DNA of 64,000 nt, taken from NCBI RefSeq assembly GCF_019249795.2, contig NZ_CP156891.1, positions 248,001 through 312,000 on the forward strand, given 5' to 3'. Below are positions 1 to 8,889 of the stretch, piece by piece; position 1 is the first letter of the stretch, and every line of letters begins with the position of its first letter. This DNA comes from Segatella copri. GTDB taxonomy: Bacteria > Bacteroidota > Bacteroidia > Bacteroidales > Bacteroidaceae. The notes beneath the pieces were generated by a model, which saw only the letters and a list, made by a program, of their open reading frames with translations, was not told where the DNA came from and ran no database searches. A program made the translations under genes and the position numbers.

Positions 1-1911
1 GAATGCTGGAGCGTTATCCTCCTTAGCCTCATCGTCAGCGAGGTTAGCCCAAGCTGGATCTACTGTCAACTGCTTGTACTCACCACCACGGTCTACAGCG
101 CCGAAGTTCTTGTCAACAACGTCCTGACCCTTCTTAGAGTAAGACTTAACGATGAATGCCTTCATCTGCTCTACAGCGAGATCCAAAGGAATAACCTCTG
201 TAATACGGAAGAATGCAGACTGGAGAATGGTGTTGGTACGGTTGCCGAGACCAATCTCCTGAGCAATCTTAGTTGCGTTAATATAGTAAACAGTGATGTT
301 GTTCTGAGCGAAGTAACGCTTTACCTTGTTAGGGATGAAGTTAACCAACTCCTCACCATCAAAGATAGTGTTCAACAGGAAGAAACCGTTCTTACGCAAA
401 CCACGAGTTACATCGTACATGTGGAGGTAAGCCTGTACATGGCAAGCTACGAAGTTAGGAGTATTTACCTGATATGCACTGTGGATAGGGCTGTCGCCGA
501 AACGCAAGTGAGAGCAGGTGAAACCACCAGACTTCTTAGAGTCGTAAGAGAAGTATGCCTGGCAATACTTGTTAGTATTGTTACCGATAATCTGAACTGA
601 GTTCTTGTTTGCACCAACAGTACCGTCTGCACCCAAACCGTAGAACTTAGCCTCGAATAAGTCGTCGCCACCCATTGGGATTTCTTCCTCTTCTGGGAGA
701 GAAGTGAATGTAACGTCATCAACGATACCTACAGTGAAGTGGTTCTTAGGCTGTGGCAACTCGAGATTCTTGAATACAGCAACAATCTTAGCTGGAGTTG
801 TATCAGAAGAACCGAGACCGTAGCGGCCGCCAACGATCAATGGCTTACGCTCGTCATCGTAGAGAGCTGACTTAACGTCGAGGTACAATGGCTCACCCTC
901 TGCACCTGGCTCCTTAGTACGGTCGAGAACAGCGATACGTTTAACAGTAGCTGGGATAGTCTTTTTCAAGAAGTCAACAGAGAATGGACGGAAGAGGTGA
1001 ACTGCAACCATACCAACCTTCTTGCCCTGCTTATTCAAGTAGTCGATAGCCTCGCGAGCTGGCTCTGTAGCAGAACCCATCAAGATAATGATGTTCTCAG
1101 CATCCTCAGCACCATAGTAGTTGAAGAGGTGATACTCACGACCAGTGATCTTAGTCATCTCCTGGCAGTACTTCTCTACTACCTCAGGAATTGCATCGTA
1201 GTAAGGGTTGCAAGCCTCACGGTGAGTGAAGAATGTCTCTGGGTTCTCAGCAGTACCGCGAGTAACAGGACGCTCAGGAGTCAAAGCACGGTTACGGAAG
1301 TCCTCGATGAACTCTTCCTTAACCAATGGACGGATGTCTTCCATATCCATCTCCTCGATCTTGTGGTACTCGTGAGAAGTACGGAAACCGTCGAAGAAGT
1401 TAATGAAAGGAACCTTTGTCTCCAATGTAGCCAAGTGAGGAACTGCAGAGAGGTCCATAACCTCCTGAACAGAACCTGAGCAGAACATAGCGAAACCTGT
1501 CTGGCGGCAAGCCATTACGTCCTGGTGGTCACCGAAGATACAAAGTGAGTGAGAAGCCAATGTACGAGCTGATACGTTGAACACGCAAGGGAGCAACTCA
1601 CCAGCAATCTTGTACATGTTAGGAATCATCAGCAACAAACCCTGAGAAGCAGTGTAAGTTGAAGTCAAGGCACCAGCCTGGAGAGAACCGTGAACTGCAC
1701 CGGCAGCTCCAGCCTCTGATTCCATTTCCTGGATAGAAACTCGCTGACCGAAAAGGTTCTTACGACCTTTGGCAGCCCATTCATCTACATGCTCCGCCAT
1801 TGGTGATGATGGAGTAATAGGGTAGATAGCAGCAACCTCAGTAAACATGTAGCTTACATGTGCGGCAGCTGTGTTACCATCACAAGTGATAAATTTTTTC
1901 TCTTTAGCCAT
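1..1911 (-). CDS. nifJ: Pyruvate:ferredoxin (flavodoxin) oxidoreductase, N-terminal part; runs off the window
   Basis: Oxidises pyruvate with CoA to acetyl-CoA and CO2 while reducing ferredoxin or flavodoxin, a central step in anaerobic energy metabolism. Translation of the reverse strand from the ATG at 1911-1909 gives MAKEKKFITCDGNTAAAH followed by the IYPITPSSPMAEH segment typical of the N-terminal pyrimidine-binding domain of this family. The frame is open to base 1, giving 637 residues of a protein usually close to 1,180, so the Fe-S cluster and C-terminal TPP-binding domains lie outside the window. The region 1912-2049 upstream is AT-rich; I find no clean TAnnTTTG promoter box there. 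Identification is firm because the segment is long and typical. Confidence 0.95.
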   Translation of the reverse strand, partial: MAKEKKFITCDGNTAAAHVSYMFTEVAAIYPITPSSPMAEHVDEWAAKGRKNLFGQRVSIQEMESEAGAAGAVHGSLQAGALTSTYTASQGLLLMIPNMYKIAGELLPCVFNVSARTLASHSLCIFGDHQDVMACRQTGFAMFCSGSVQEVMDLSAVPHLATLETKVPFINFFDGFRTSHEYHKIEEMDMEDIRPLVKEEFIEDFRNRALTPERPVTRGTAENPETFFTHREACNPYYDAIPEVVEKYCQEMTKITGREYHLFNYYGAEDAENIIILMGSATEPAREAIDYLNKQGKKVGMVAVHLFRPFSVDFLKKTIPATVKRIAVLDRTKEPGAEGEPLYLDVKSALYDDERKPLIVGGRYGLGSSDTTPAKIVAVFKNLELPQPKNHFTVGIVDDVTFTSLPEEEEIPMGGDDLFEAKFYGLGADGTVGANKNSVQIIGNNTNKYCQAYFSYDSKKSGGFTCSHLRFGDSPIHSAYQVNTPNFVACHVQAYLHMYDVTRGLRKNGFFLLNTIFDGEELVNFIPNKVKRYFAQNNITVYYINATKIAQEIGLGNRTNTILQSAFFRITEVIPLDLAVEQMKAFIVKSYSKKGQDVVDKNFGAVDRGGEYKQLTVDPAWANLADDEAKEDNAPAF

Positions 1912-2049
1912 TTTACTTTTAGATAAAATATTAAAAATGTTTTGTATTTTTATTCCTTTGAACTTTGATAGTTGAATCTGTTTGAGAGTTCAATTTTCAG
2001 TTCTGTTTTTGTTTTTCGAATGTTTTTGCCCATTCCAACACCAATTATA

Positions 2050-3240
2050 TTAATATAGGAAACCCAGAAGCCATAACGGAATCCTGTTGTCCTTGCCTAC
2101 CTCGGTATTGTATCGGGCGTAGATGATGTCGGGATTGTTGCGCACCTTGTTTGGAGATTGCGCATCGCAGATTCTGAACTTCTTCTCACCATCTACAATG
2201 AAGTAGTGGTCCTTGCCGGTCTGGCTTACCTTATGGTCTTTCCAGAGCGAGTTGACGAAGAATGTTTCCATCACCTCCTGCTTGTCTATCTTGATAGGAT
2301 AGATGGCGTACATCAGGTTGGAGTTGTGCATCATCACCTTGGATGGTTTCTTTGGGAACTCCTGCCCGGTAGGGTAAATCATGTTGATGAGTCGCGCATC
2401 AGCAAGATACTTGATGTAGTTCATTACCGTAGCTCTGCTGGTGTTGATCTCTTCGGCAAGCTGGCTCACGTTGGGAGCCTTGGCACCTTCTACAGCTAGC
2501 TGATAGAAGAGCCTCTTGATCTTGGTGAGATATTTCAGTTCGATTTGCTTGATGAGGAGGATGTCTACCTCGGTCATCATGTTCATTGTCTTTAGTAGAT
2601 TCTCTGTGAAGTTGCGGTTCTCCAGGAAGAATGGATAGAATCCATGATGCAAGTAGTCCTGGAAGTATTTCATCGGGCTCACCTTGGGCAGTATCTGCTT
2701 GATGATGTGCTCGTGATTGCGCAAGATTTCATCGAGTGTATATGGCTGGAAACTGTTGCCAGTCTGCAGGTTGATAAACTCTCTGAAAGAGAAGCCTCGC
2801 AAATTATAGCTTTTCACGATTCCATTGAGCTCAGGATTCTCTTCCTTCAGTCTCATCACGCTGGAACCTGTGAACACGATTCTTAACTCTGGATACAGGT
2901 CGTAGCATTTGCGCAGCTCCTTGCTCCAGTCCGACTGTTTGAAGACCTGGTCGATGAGAAGGGTTCTGCCGCCGTGGCGAACAAAGTCACCAGCTAAATC
3001 TGCGATTCCTCTGCTTTGAAAATAGAAATTGTTCATATTCACATACAGACACTTTCGGTCAGTAGGGCCAAAGTGCTCCTTGGCATATTGAAGGAGGAAT
3101 GTAGACTTTCCTACACCGCGTGTTCCCTTTATGCCAATCAAACGGTCGCTCCAGTCGATTTCGTCCATCAGAGTGCGTCTTACTGGTGCGTCCGTATGCT
3201 CTACGAGGTATGTATGTGTTCTGAAGAATGCTTCTTCCAT
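2050..3240 (-). CDS. AAA-family ATPase with DUF4143-like C-terminus
   Basis: 396 residues. The N-terminal half has a clear Walker A (GTRGVGKST, about residues 38-46) and a sensor-like FTGSSVMRLK strand; the expected Walker B acidic pair is reduced to LLIDQV, where DE would be usual. The C-terminal half has a winged-helix-like stretch (TSRATVMNYIKYLADARL) followed by a region resembling the DUF4143 nuclease-like domain. Such ATPases are common in Bacteroidota and archaea, but their role is mostly unknown; I do not assign one. It is a single gene with its own promoter (3274-3304) and stands between nifJ and a divergent gene. No cognate toxin or partner is adjacent. Confidence 0.85.
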   Translation of the reverse strand: MEEAFFRTHTYLVEHTDAPVRRTLMDEIDWSDRLIGIKGTRGVGKSTFLLQYAKEHFGPTDRKCLYVNMNNFYFQSRGIADLAGDFVRHGGRTLLIDQVFKQSDWSKELRKCYDLYPELRIVFTGSSVMRLKEENPELNGIVKSYNLRGFSFREFINLQTGNSFQPYTLDEILRNHEHIIKQILPKVSPMKYFQDYLHHGFYPFFLENRNFTENLLKTMNMMTEVDILLIKQIELKYLTKIKRLFYQLAVEGAKAPNVSQLAEEINTSRATVMNYIKYLADARLINMIYPTGQEFPKKPSKVMMHNSNLMYAIYPIKIDKQEVMETFFVNSLWKDHKVSQTGKDHYFIVDGEKKFRICDAQSPNKVRNNPDIIYARYNTEVGKDNRIPLWLLGFLY

Positions 3241-3273
3241 GAGTTTATATCGTTTCTAATTGTTTTTACGATG

Positions 3274-3304
3274 CAAAGGTAATTAAATATTTCTAATTTG
3301 CAAA
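3274..3304 (-). promoter_or_regulatory. Bacteroidota-type promoter for the AAA ATPase gene
   Basis: On the minus strand TACCTTTG (plus-strand 3274-3281) is preceded by TTTG (plus-strand CAAA at 3301-3304) with a 19-bp spacer, matching the TTTG-N19-21-TAnnTTTG consensus. It lies about 35 bp before the start codon. Confidence 0.75.
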
Positions 3305-3396
3305 CTCTAGATAGCAAAAAGTAACTTTTTTTTCATTATTTAGCACTTGTCTAAGTAAAAATGGGGATTTTCTTCCCTATTTTGCGCTTTTCTTTA

Positions 3397-3404
3397 TATC
3401 TTTG
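3397..3404 (+). promoter_or_regulatory. -7 box directly before the start codon; leaderless transcript likely
   Basis: TATCTTTG sits only four bases before the ATG at 3409. With the usual 5-8 bp between this box and the start of transcription, the mRNA would begin at or next to the start codon. This box, being within the longer open frame that begins at 3361, also argues for 3409 as the true start. A good -33 TTTG at the usual distance is not visible. Confidence 0.55.
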
Positions 3405-3408
3405 CACC

Positions 3409-4569
3409 ATGAAGTTACATATTTTCAATCCAGAACATGATTTGGCTTTGGCTGCAAATCTGAAACAGTTCACCGCGCCTCATGCGGGTAGACAACTTAG
3501 AAGTGATCTTGCTTTCATTCCGGCTCTTTGGGCGGAAGAGGGCGACCTCGTACTTGTGGATGATATTGATTTTGCGAAGAACAGGGTGCGCCATTTTGGA
3601 GCTGAACTGAACAGCAAGGTTGAGTTTATCACCAAGCCTCAGCTGAAGCATCTGCTCAAGACGGAATTTCTGGACAGTGTTCATCCCTGGGGATGGAACC
3701 TGTCGCTGAAAGGTGAGTTGGAGCGTTTGGGAATACCGGAGATTATGTTGCCGACTGATGCTGTATTAAATAAGGTACGCGAGGTGAGCAGCAGGCAATG
3801 GGCTGCCCTTCATCTGCAGCGTGGCGTGGAATATGTTACTGAGACGGCTCGCGTCAAAGAACTCATTCTCCAGCACGGCAAAGCTGTTGTCAAGGCTCCC
3901 TGGAGCAGTAGCGGGAGGGGAGTGAAATATGTGAGTGCTGAGGACTTCAGAACAGCCGGAGATTATCCTACCTTCGAAAGATGGGTGGCAAACATGATTT
4001 ATCATCAGGGCGGCGTAACCGTAGAACCCCTATATAATAAGGTGAGAGATTTCGCCATGGAGTTTGAAATGAAAGATGGCAAGGCGCTCTATCGCGGTCT
4101 TTCGCTATTCGATACGATCAAGAATGCCTATTCGGGCAATGTGCTCTGCTCTGAAGCTGAGAAGGTGGAAATGATGAAACCGCTCATTAGCGAGGCTCAG
4201 CTTGCCGGAATCAGACAGCGTATCATCGAGGTAATGGAGCCGGCGCTGAAGGATATTTACAGTGGTCCGTTCGGCGTTGACATGATGATCTGCACGAAAG
4301 GGGAGAAGGATGAATTCTGCGAGGCTGTGCTGAATCAGGAAGGTGAGGACGTAAACAGAACCGGACTGGGCGTGGTTCCTTGCATCGAAATCAATCTGCG
4401 CAGAACGATGGGACATGTGGCAATCGATCTATACGAACATCTTGTGGCTAATTCGAGCGACGAGATGAAGACCAATAGGACGAACATCATGCGCGTGGAA
4501 TATGATGGAAACAGATATCATCTCAGAATAAAGCCTGGCAGACCTTCGGAAGAGGCACCGCTGCATTGA
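3409..4569 (+). CDS. ATP-grasp-like conserved protein of unknown function
   Basis: 386 residues from the chosen ATG at 3409; an upstream ATG at 3361 is rejected because a promoter box lies between them. The protein opens with MKLHIFNPEHDLALAAN. A segment VVKAPWSSSGRGVKYV (about residue 165-180) followed later by PFGVDMMI and CIEINLRRTMG fits the order of the ATP-binding lysine/glycine loop and the metal-binding E and N residues of ATP-grasp ligases. The family is widespread in Bacteroidales, but I know of no assigned substrate. It stands alone between divergent and convergent neighbours and is followed by a terminator at 4612-4646. The ATP-grasp reading is inference from motif order only. Confidence 0.7.
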   Translation: MKLHIFNPEHDLALAANLKQFTAPHAGRQLRSDLAFIPALWAEEGDLVLVDDIDFAKNRVRHFGAELNSKVEFITKPQLKHLLKTEFLDSVHPWGWNLSLKGELERLGIPEIMLPTDAVLNKVREVSSRQWAALHLQRGVEYVTETARVKELILQHGKAVVKAPWSSSGRGVKYVSAEDFRTAGDYPTFERWVANMIYHQGGVTVEPLYNKVRDFAMEFEMKDGKALYRGLSLFDTIKNAYSGNVLCSEAEKVEMMKPLISEAQLAGIRQRIIEVMEPALKDIYSGPFGVDMMICTKGEKDEFCEAVLNQEGEDVNRTGLGVVPCIEINLRRTMGHVAIDLYEHLVANSSDEMKTNRTNIMRVEYDGNRYHLRIKPGRPSEEAPLH

Positions 4570-4611
4570 TTTTTTGTAAAGAACATAGTTGTTTTTTGTT
4601 AAGAAATAGTA

Positions 4612-4646
4612 AAATCGGCTTTTCCCGTGCAAGGATTAGCCGATTT
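4612..4646 (+). terminator. Rho-independent terminator
   Basis: Nine-base arms AAATCGGCT (4612-4620) and AGCCGATTT (4638-4646) around a 17-base loop, ending in a T-rich run. It ends the ATP-grasp-like gene. Confidence 0.75.
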
Positions 4647-4770
4647 TTCATTTTATCTTCAGAACTCACGATTCAGATTCCGATTCGGGAACTGCCTTTT
4701 AAAAAGAGGAACAGTCCCTTTGGGTTCAGGAGCGTTGAGTCATTAAAATGAACCAATAAATTAGAGAAAT

Positions 4771-6063
4771 ATGTATAAGAAAGTATTTAGTGCAGCTATT
4801 TTAGCTTCAGCTGCAATGGCAATGACTTCTTGCAGCTCAAGCAAGAATGCACAGAATGAGAACGTAACAAAGGCTGAGAAGATAACGGAGGCAGAGGCTG
4901 CCCGTCCGTCAGCAGATGAGGAAATGGACGAGGGTTATCTTGTCCTCTCAGAGGCTCAGCAGAACATCGTGAAGAAGAACAACGATTTCGCTTTCAGACT
5001 CTATCAGCAGATCAGCGGCATGGATTCTGAGGTGGTTTCGCCAATGAGCATCGCCTATCTGATGGGAATGCTTGCGAATGGTGCCGACGGCAAGACTCAG
5101 CAGGAGATTCTGAAGGCAATCGGTTGCGAGGGCGTGAGCGTGAAGGAACTCAACGACTGTTATAAGGCGCTGATGCTTTCGGCTGGCAAATTTGACAAGC
5201 AGACAACCGTAAACATTGCCAATTTTATCGCCATCAATAAGAATTTCAGACTGAACAGTGATTTCGCTCACACCGTGGCCGATTCTTATCAGGCTGGTGT
5301 TGAGAGCATGGACTTTACCTCTCCTAAATCTGCCACTCGCATTAATGACTGGTGCAAGAAGCAGACTAAAGGCATGATTCCTAGCATCATCGACCAGGTA
5401 GACCCTGCAGCCGTTTCTTATCTCCTGAATGCTATTTATTTTAATGGAACCTGGCAGGAGAAGTTTGATGCGAAGAACACTAGACTCGAGAACTTCAGCG
5501 GTTACACTCGTGATATTAAGAAGGTGAACATGATGCACCAGAACAAGAAGTTTGCCTATACTGAAAATGATATGTTGCAGGCTGTAGAACTGCCATACGG
5601 AAATGGATGTTATCAGATGACCGTTCTTCTTCCTAAGGCTGGCAAGAGCATCAGCGAGGTGATGAAGGAGATGGATGCTGATAAACTTCAGAAGTTGAGT
5701 AATGACATGGACCGTTGCCAGGTAGATTTAAAATTCCCTAAGTTTACCACAGAGATGGATTTGTCGCTCAACCAGATTATTAGTAAATTGGGAGCTCCAA
5801 GCATCTTCCAGCCAGGCACGGCAGATTTCAGCCGTTTTGCCAATGGCAGCTTCTACGTATCGAAGATGTTGCAGAAGGCAAAGATTGAGGTAAGCGAGCG
5901 TGGAACCAAGGCTGCTGCCGTAACAGCTGCTGTGATGCTGACCTCACTGGGTCCTCATGAGATGAAGCGTGTAGAATTTCATGCTAACCGTCCATTCGTT
6001 TATTTCATTACCGAACGTAATAGTGGCGCAATTCTCTTCATGGGTCAGTTCCTGGGAGAATAA
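4771..6063 (+). CDS. Serpin-family serine protease inhibitor, lipoprotein
   Basis: 430 residues. The N-terminus is a lipoprotein signal (hydrophobic stretch then MTSC, lipidated Cys at about 21), so the protein should be anchored in the envelope, possibly surface exposed. The rest is a full-length serpin fold. The reactive-centre hinge EVSERGTKAAAVTAAV near residue 375 keeps the Gly, Thr and Ala-rich pattern expected of inhibitory serpins, and the C-terminal HANRPFVYFITER segment is the conserved serpin signature. By counting from the hinge Gly, the scissile bond falls about the LTSLG stretch, which would favour proteases that cut after small or aliphatic residues; this is an estimate. Gut Bacteroidota serpins are thought to counter host or microbial proteases. 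A terminator follows. Confidence 0.92.
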   Translation: MYKKVFSAAILASAAMAMTSCSSSKNAQNENVTKAEKITEAEAARPSADEEMDEGYLVLSEAQQNIVKKNNDFAFRLYQQISGMDSEVVSPMSIAYLMGMLANGADGKTQQEILKAIGCEGVSVKELNDCYKALMLSAGKFDKQTTVNIANFIAINKNFRLNSDFAHTVADSYQAGVESMDFTSPKSATRINDWCKKQTKGMIPSIIDQVDPAAVSYLLNAIYFNGTWQEKFDAKNTRLENFSGYTRDIKKVNMMHQNKKFAYTENDMLQAVELPYGNGCYQMTVLLPKAGKSISEVMKEMDADKLQKLSNDMDRCQVDLKFPKFTTEMDLSLNQIISKLGAPSIFQPGTADFSRFANGSFYVSKMLQKAKIEVSERGTKAAAVTAAVMLTSLGPHEMKRVEFHANRPFVYFITERNSGAILFMGQFLGE

Positions 6064-6094
6064 TAACAGAGAATTTGCAGGTTCTTAAAACTAG

Positions 6095-6140
6095 AAAAGC
6101 GAAAGCCAAGTCCGTAATCCGGAATCTGGCTTTCGCTTTT
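6095..6140. terminator. Bidirectional terminator between serpin and ligase genes
   Basis: Perfect 14-base arms at 6095-6108 and 6127-6140 (AAAAGCGAAAGCCA and its complement) with A/T runs on both sides, placed between two convergent genes. Confidence 0.9.
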
Positions 6141-6161
6141 TATTTCGCTTAATTCACTTGT

Positions 6162-8132
6162 TTACTCCTGAAACTTTTCAATGAACTCATCCTCTGTAAT
6201 GATTGGAATATTGAGTTCATGGGCTTTCTTGTTCTTCGAACTCTGCGAAGCTGCATCGTTGTTAATCAGGAAGTTAGTACTCTTGCTCACACTTCCCGTA
6301 ACCTTGCCGCCCTGGCTTTCAATATAAGCCTTCAGCTCGTTGCGGTTCTTGTAATGATGCAAATCTCCCGTTACGACGAAAGTCAGTCCTTGGCATTTGT
6401 TTCCCGTTTCTACAGGCTCATGCTCCTCGATAATCAGCTCGGACAGCAGATGCTGCACATGCTGGAAATGAACATCATCCTTGAACCAGGCGATAAACTT
6501 GGCACTCTTTTCAGGTCCAATACCATCAATGCTTGCAAACTCATCATCGAACATGCTCAGGCGCGCCGTTTCTATCAGTTCCTTCACCTTGTAACGGCTG
6601 AGCAGTTTTTTAGCCACATCGCCGCCGCAGAGCGGAATATTCAAAGCGTAGAGCAGATGACGACCGTCAGTATGGCGGCTTTTCTCTACACTCTCCAGAA
6701 GATTGCTTACGCTCTTCTTGCCAAATCCTTCGAAACAGGAAATCTCGAACGCATAATTCTTCAGTTTGTAGAAATCAGCATATTCCCTGATAAAACCATG
6801 ATTGATGAATTTCCAGACAGTCTGTTCTGAGATTCCGTCAATATTGATTCCTTCCTTGCTGACGAAGCGGGCAAATTTCTTAAGTTGTTTGGCTGGGCAG
6901 GCTGCATTGGTGCAATGGAGAGTCTTGGTGCCGCTCTCACTCTCGCGCACTACGGCTGGCGCATGGCAAACCGGACATTCGTTGGGAATGACAAAACTCC
7001 CCACAACCTCTGTAATATTGATTACCTTCGGGATAATCTTATTGGCCTTGATGACCTGCAGTCTGGTTCCCTTGTCACCAATGCCCAGACGCTCGCATTC
7101 GCTTACATTGCAGAGCGAGGCACGCTGCACGGTGGTTCCTTCTAGTTCTACCGGTTTGAAAACAGCTACAGGCGTGATGGTGCTGGCTGCGCACGACCAT
7201 TCGATGTGGTCGAGTACGGTGTCAGCATGTTCATCTTGCCATTTAAAGGCAAATCCTGCCCTCGTAGCGTGGTGCCCTGTAACCGACCCAGTAGCTGCAT
7301 AAGCCGTATCATCGTAGCAAATCACCAGTCCGTCTACCGGGAAAGGATTCTTCTTGCTTGTCACCTTCTCCGTAAACTTGTCTATTTCCAGCTGGATATT
7401 TTCTGTGGTAGGGTGGTCAATACGCTCACGTTCTACAGGATTCATTCCCAGGTCTTTCAGCATTTGCATGCGTTCGCCCCATGAGGTAAGTTCCCGCTCA
7501 GTATAAACCAGGGTGAACGGAATCCATTGGATGTGGCGCTGCTTCACCTCTTCAATATCCTTCAGCGCGAGTGAGCCTGAAGCGAGGTTTCGTGGATTGG
7601 CGTAATCGCCTTCGCTTTCGATGATGAACTGTTCGAAATCAGCATACGAAATGACGGCTTCTCCTCTTACTACAAGATGTCCTTTCTCTGAAATGGTAGC
7701 AGGAATGCCTGAAATGGCTGGAGCCAAGTGGGTAATATTGGTGCCGATGTGTCCGTTACCGCGGGTAACGATTTTGGTGAGTATTCCGCCGTCATAGGTT
7801 ACTACGAGGGTCAGTCCGTCCAGTTTCCATGAAATCCAGATAGGGCGGTCTTCTGCCCATTTTACAAGATCACTTACCTGTTTGGTCTTTGCCAGAGAGA
7901 GGGCGGCAAATTCATGCTCCTCTTTCTTTCCTACGATAGAATCTTCTGACACGCGATTAGTTGGGGAGTCAGGCAGAATTTCGCCTGTTTCCTCTTCCAA
8001 TCTCTTGAGCTGGTCGAAAAGGGCGTCCCACTCATAGTCGGTCATGAGTTCGCCTTTTCCGTTATAATAACTATCCGAAGCTTGGTTGAGTCTTTCAACC
8101 AAGCTCTTCATCTGCAATAGTTTCTCTTCCAT
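6162..8132 (-). CDS. ligA-like: NAD-dependent DNA ligase, divergent LigA-type
   Basis: 656 residues, normal length for LigA. The order is: N-terminal Ia-like region, adenylation domain with the KxDG motif (WKLDGL, about residue 101), OB fold, a four-Cys zinc finger (CPVC and CTNAAC near 405-425), helix-hairpin-helix repeats, and a C-terminal BRCT domain (GLTFVVTGDLHHY onward). Several motifs differ from the usual bacterial enzyme: RGNG instead of RGDG, DGLVICYDD where motif IV normally reads DGVVxK, and LCNVSEC in place of LHNADEI. The upstream HxxPMLSL motif is reduced to AALSL. It could therefore be a second ligase beside a standard LigA elsewhere. It follows the GNAT gene by 52 bp in the same direction and may share its transcript. 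Confidence 0.85.
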   Translation of the reverse strand: MEEKLLQMKSLVERLNQASDSYYNGKGELMTDYEWDALFDQLKRLEEETGEILPDSPTNRVSEDSIVGKKEEHEFAALSLAKTKQVSDLVKWAEDRPIWISWKLDGLTLVVTYDGGILTKIVTRGNGHIGTNITHLAPAISGIPATISEKGHLVVRGEAVISYADFEQFIIESEGDYANPRNLASGSLALKDIEEVKQRHIQWIPFTLVYTERELTSWGERMQMLKDLGMNPVERERIDHPTTENIQLEIDKFTEKVTSKKNPFPVDGLVICYDDTAYAATGSVTGHHATRAGFAFKWQDEHADTVLDHIEWSCAASTITPVAVFKPVELEGTTVQRASLCNVSECERLGIGDKGTRLQVIKANKIIPKVINITEVVGSFVIPNECPVCHAPAVVRESESGTKTLHCTNAACPAKQLKKFARFVSKEGINIDGISEQTVWKFINHGFIREYADFYKLKNYAFEISCFEGFGKKSVSNLLESVEKSRHTDGRHLLYALNIPLCGGDVAKKLLSRYKVKELIETARLSMFDDEFASIDGIGPEKSAKFIAWFKDDVHFQHVQHLLSELIIEEHEPVETGNKCQGLTFVVTGDLHHYKNRNELKAYIESQGGKVTGSVSKSTNFLINNDAASQSSKNKKAHELNIPIITEDEFIEKFQE

Positions 8133-8184
8133 AATGAATGTTTGAGGATGTTAATCAAATGTTGTGTTTTTCGATGGCAAGAAA

Positions 8185-8715
8185 TTATTCTGCAGGTTCC
8201 ATGGCTATGGAGAGTTTTTCAAAGGCGAAACGCTGACCTCTGTTTCCTCCATAGTTTACACGTCCGCAGATGCAGAAACCCATCGAAGACAGGAGGTTAA
8301 TCATCGGCGTGTTGTCAAAGTTGGTGTCAACCTTGATGCTAGGTATTTTTTCTACCTCGCACATGCTGTTCACCTTACTGATGAAAATACGCGCTAAACC
8401 TTCACGCTGGAAACTAGGCAACGTGGCAAAGCGATGTATTACATAATAATCGCCATCAGTAATCCAGTTGCCTACTAATTTCTTATATTTGGGTTCACCA
8501 TTCAATATGACTGCTCCATAGACAACTACCTCTTCATTTACTGTCAGAACGAAGGCATTGCCATTTTCTATGTCTTTTCTGATGTCTTTTTCTGATGGAT
8601 ATTCCTCAGTCCATTGATGACGTCCCGATTCTATCATACTTTGGCGAGCCTGGTCGATGACTTTCCAACAAGCAGCAAAGTCCTTTATATACGCCGGTCT
8701 GAAGTTTGTCTTCAT
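8185..8715 (-). CDS. GNAT-family N-acetyltransferase
   Basis: 176 residues from the ATG at 8715. A longer open frame reaches to 8838, but a promoter box at 8743-8750 and a terminator of the neighbouring gene lie in that extension, so the shorter start is preferred. The pattern is that of GNAT enzymes: EVVVYGAVILNG strand, VIHRFATLPSFQREGLARIF acetyl-CoA loop (Q/RxxGxA form), then KVDTNFDNTPMINLLSSMGF, the typical end of the fold. The substrate is unknown. It probably heads a transcript that continues into the ligase gene. Confidence 0.85.
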   Translation of the reverse strand: MKTNFRPAYIKDFAACWKVIDQARQSMIESGRHQWTEEYPSEKDIRKDIENGNAFVLTVNEEVVVYGAVILNGEPKYKKLVGNWITDGDYYVIHRFATLPSFQREGLARIFISKVNSMCEVEKIPSIKVDTNFDNTPMINLLSSMGFCICGRVNYGGNRGQRFAFEKLSIAMEPAE

Positions 8716-8742
8716 ATTAATTACGCTTTTATTATTCGGGTG

Positions 8743-8750
8743 CAAAATTA
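8743..8750 (-). promoter_or_regulatory. -7 promoter box for the GNAT gene
   Basis: Minus-strand TAATTTTG, 28 bases before the start codon at 8715. No clear -33 TTTG at the usual distance. Confidence 0.5.
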
Positions 8751-8774
8751 ACAAAAAAAAACGAATTAAACTAA

Positions 8775-8821
8775 AAAACGGAGGAAAAACTTCACTTTTT
8801 TTGTTCGTTTTCCTCCGTTTT
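8775..8821 (-). terminator. Terminator of the CobW-type GTPase gene
   Basis: Arms of 14 bases at 8775-8788 and 8808-8821 (AAAACGGAGGAAAA and complement) with T-rich flanks on the minus strand, 70 bp after the GTPase stop codon. Confidence 0.85.
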
Positions 8822-8889
8822 TCTTGTTTGCTGCTCATTTTGAGCTATTTTTTCTTAGCTTTTTGCTAGGAAGCCGGGTGAATAAGATT

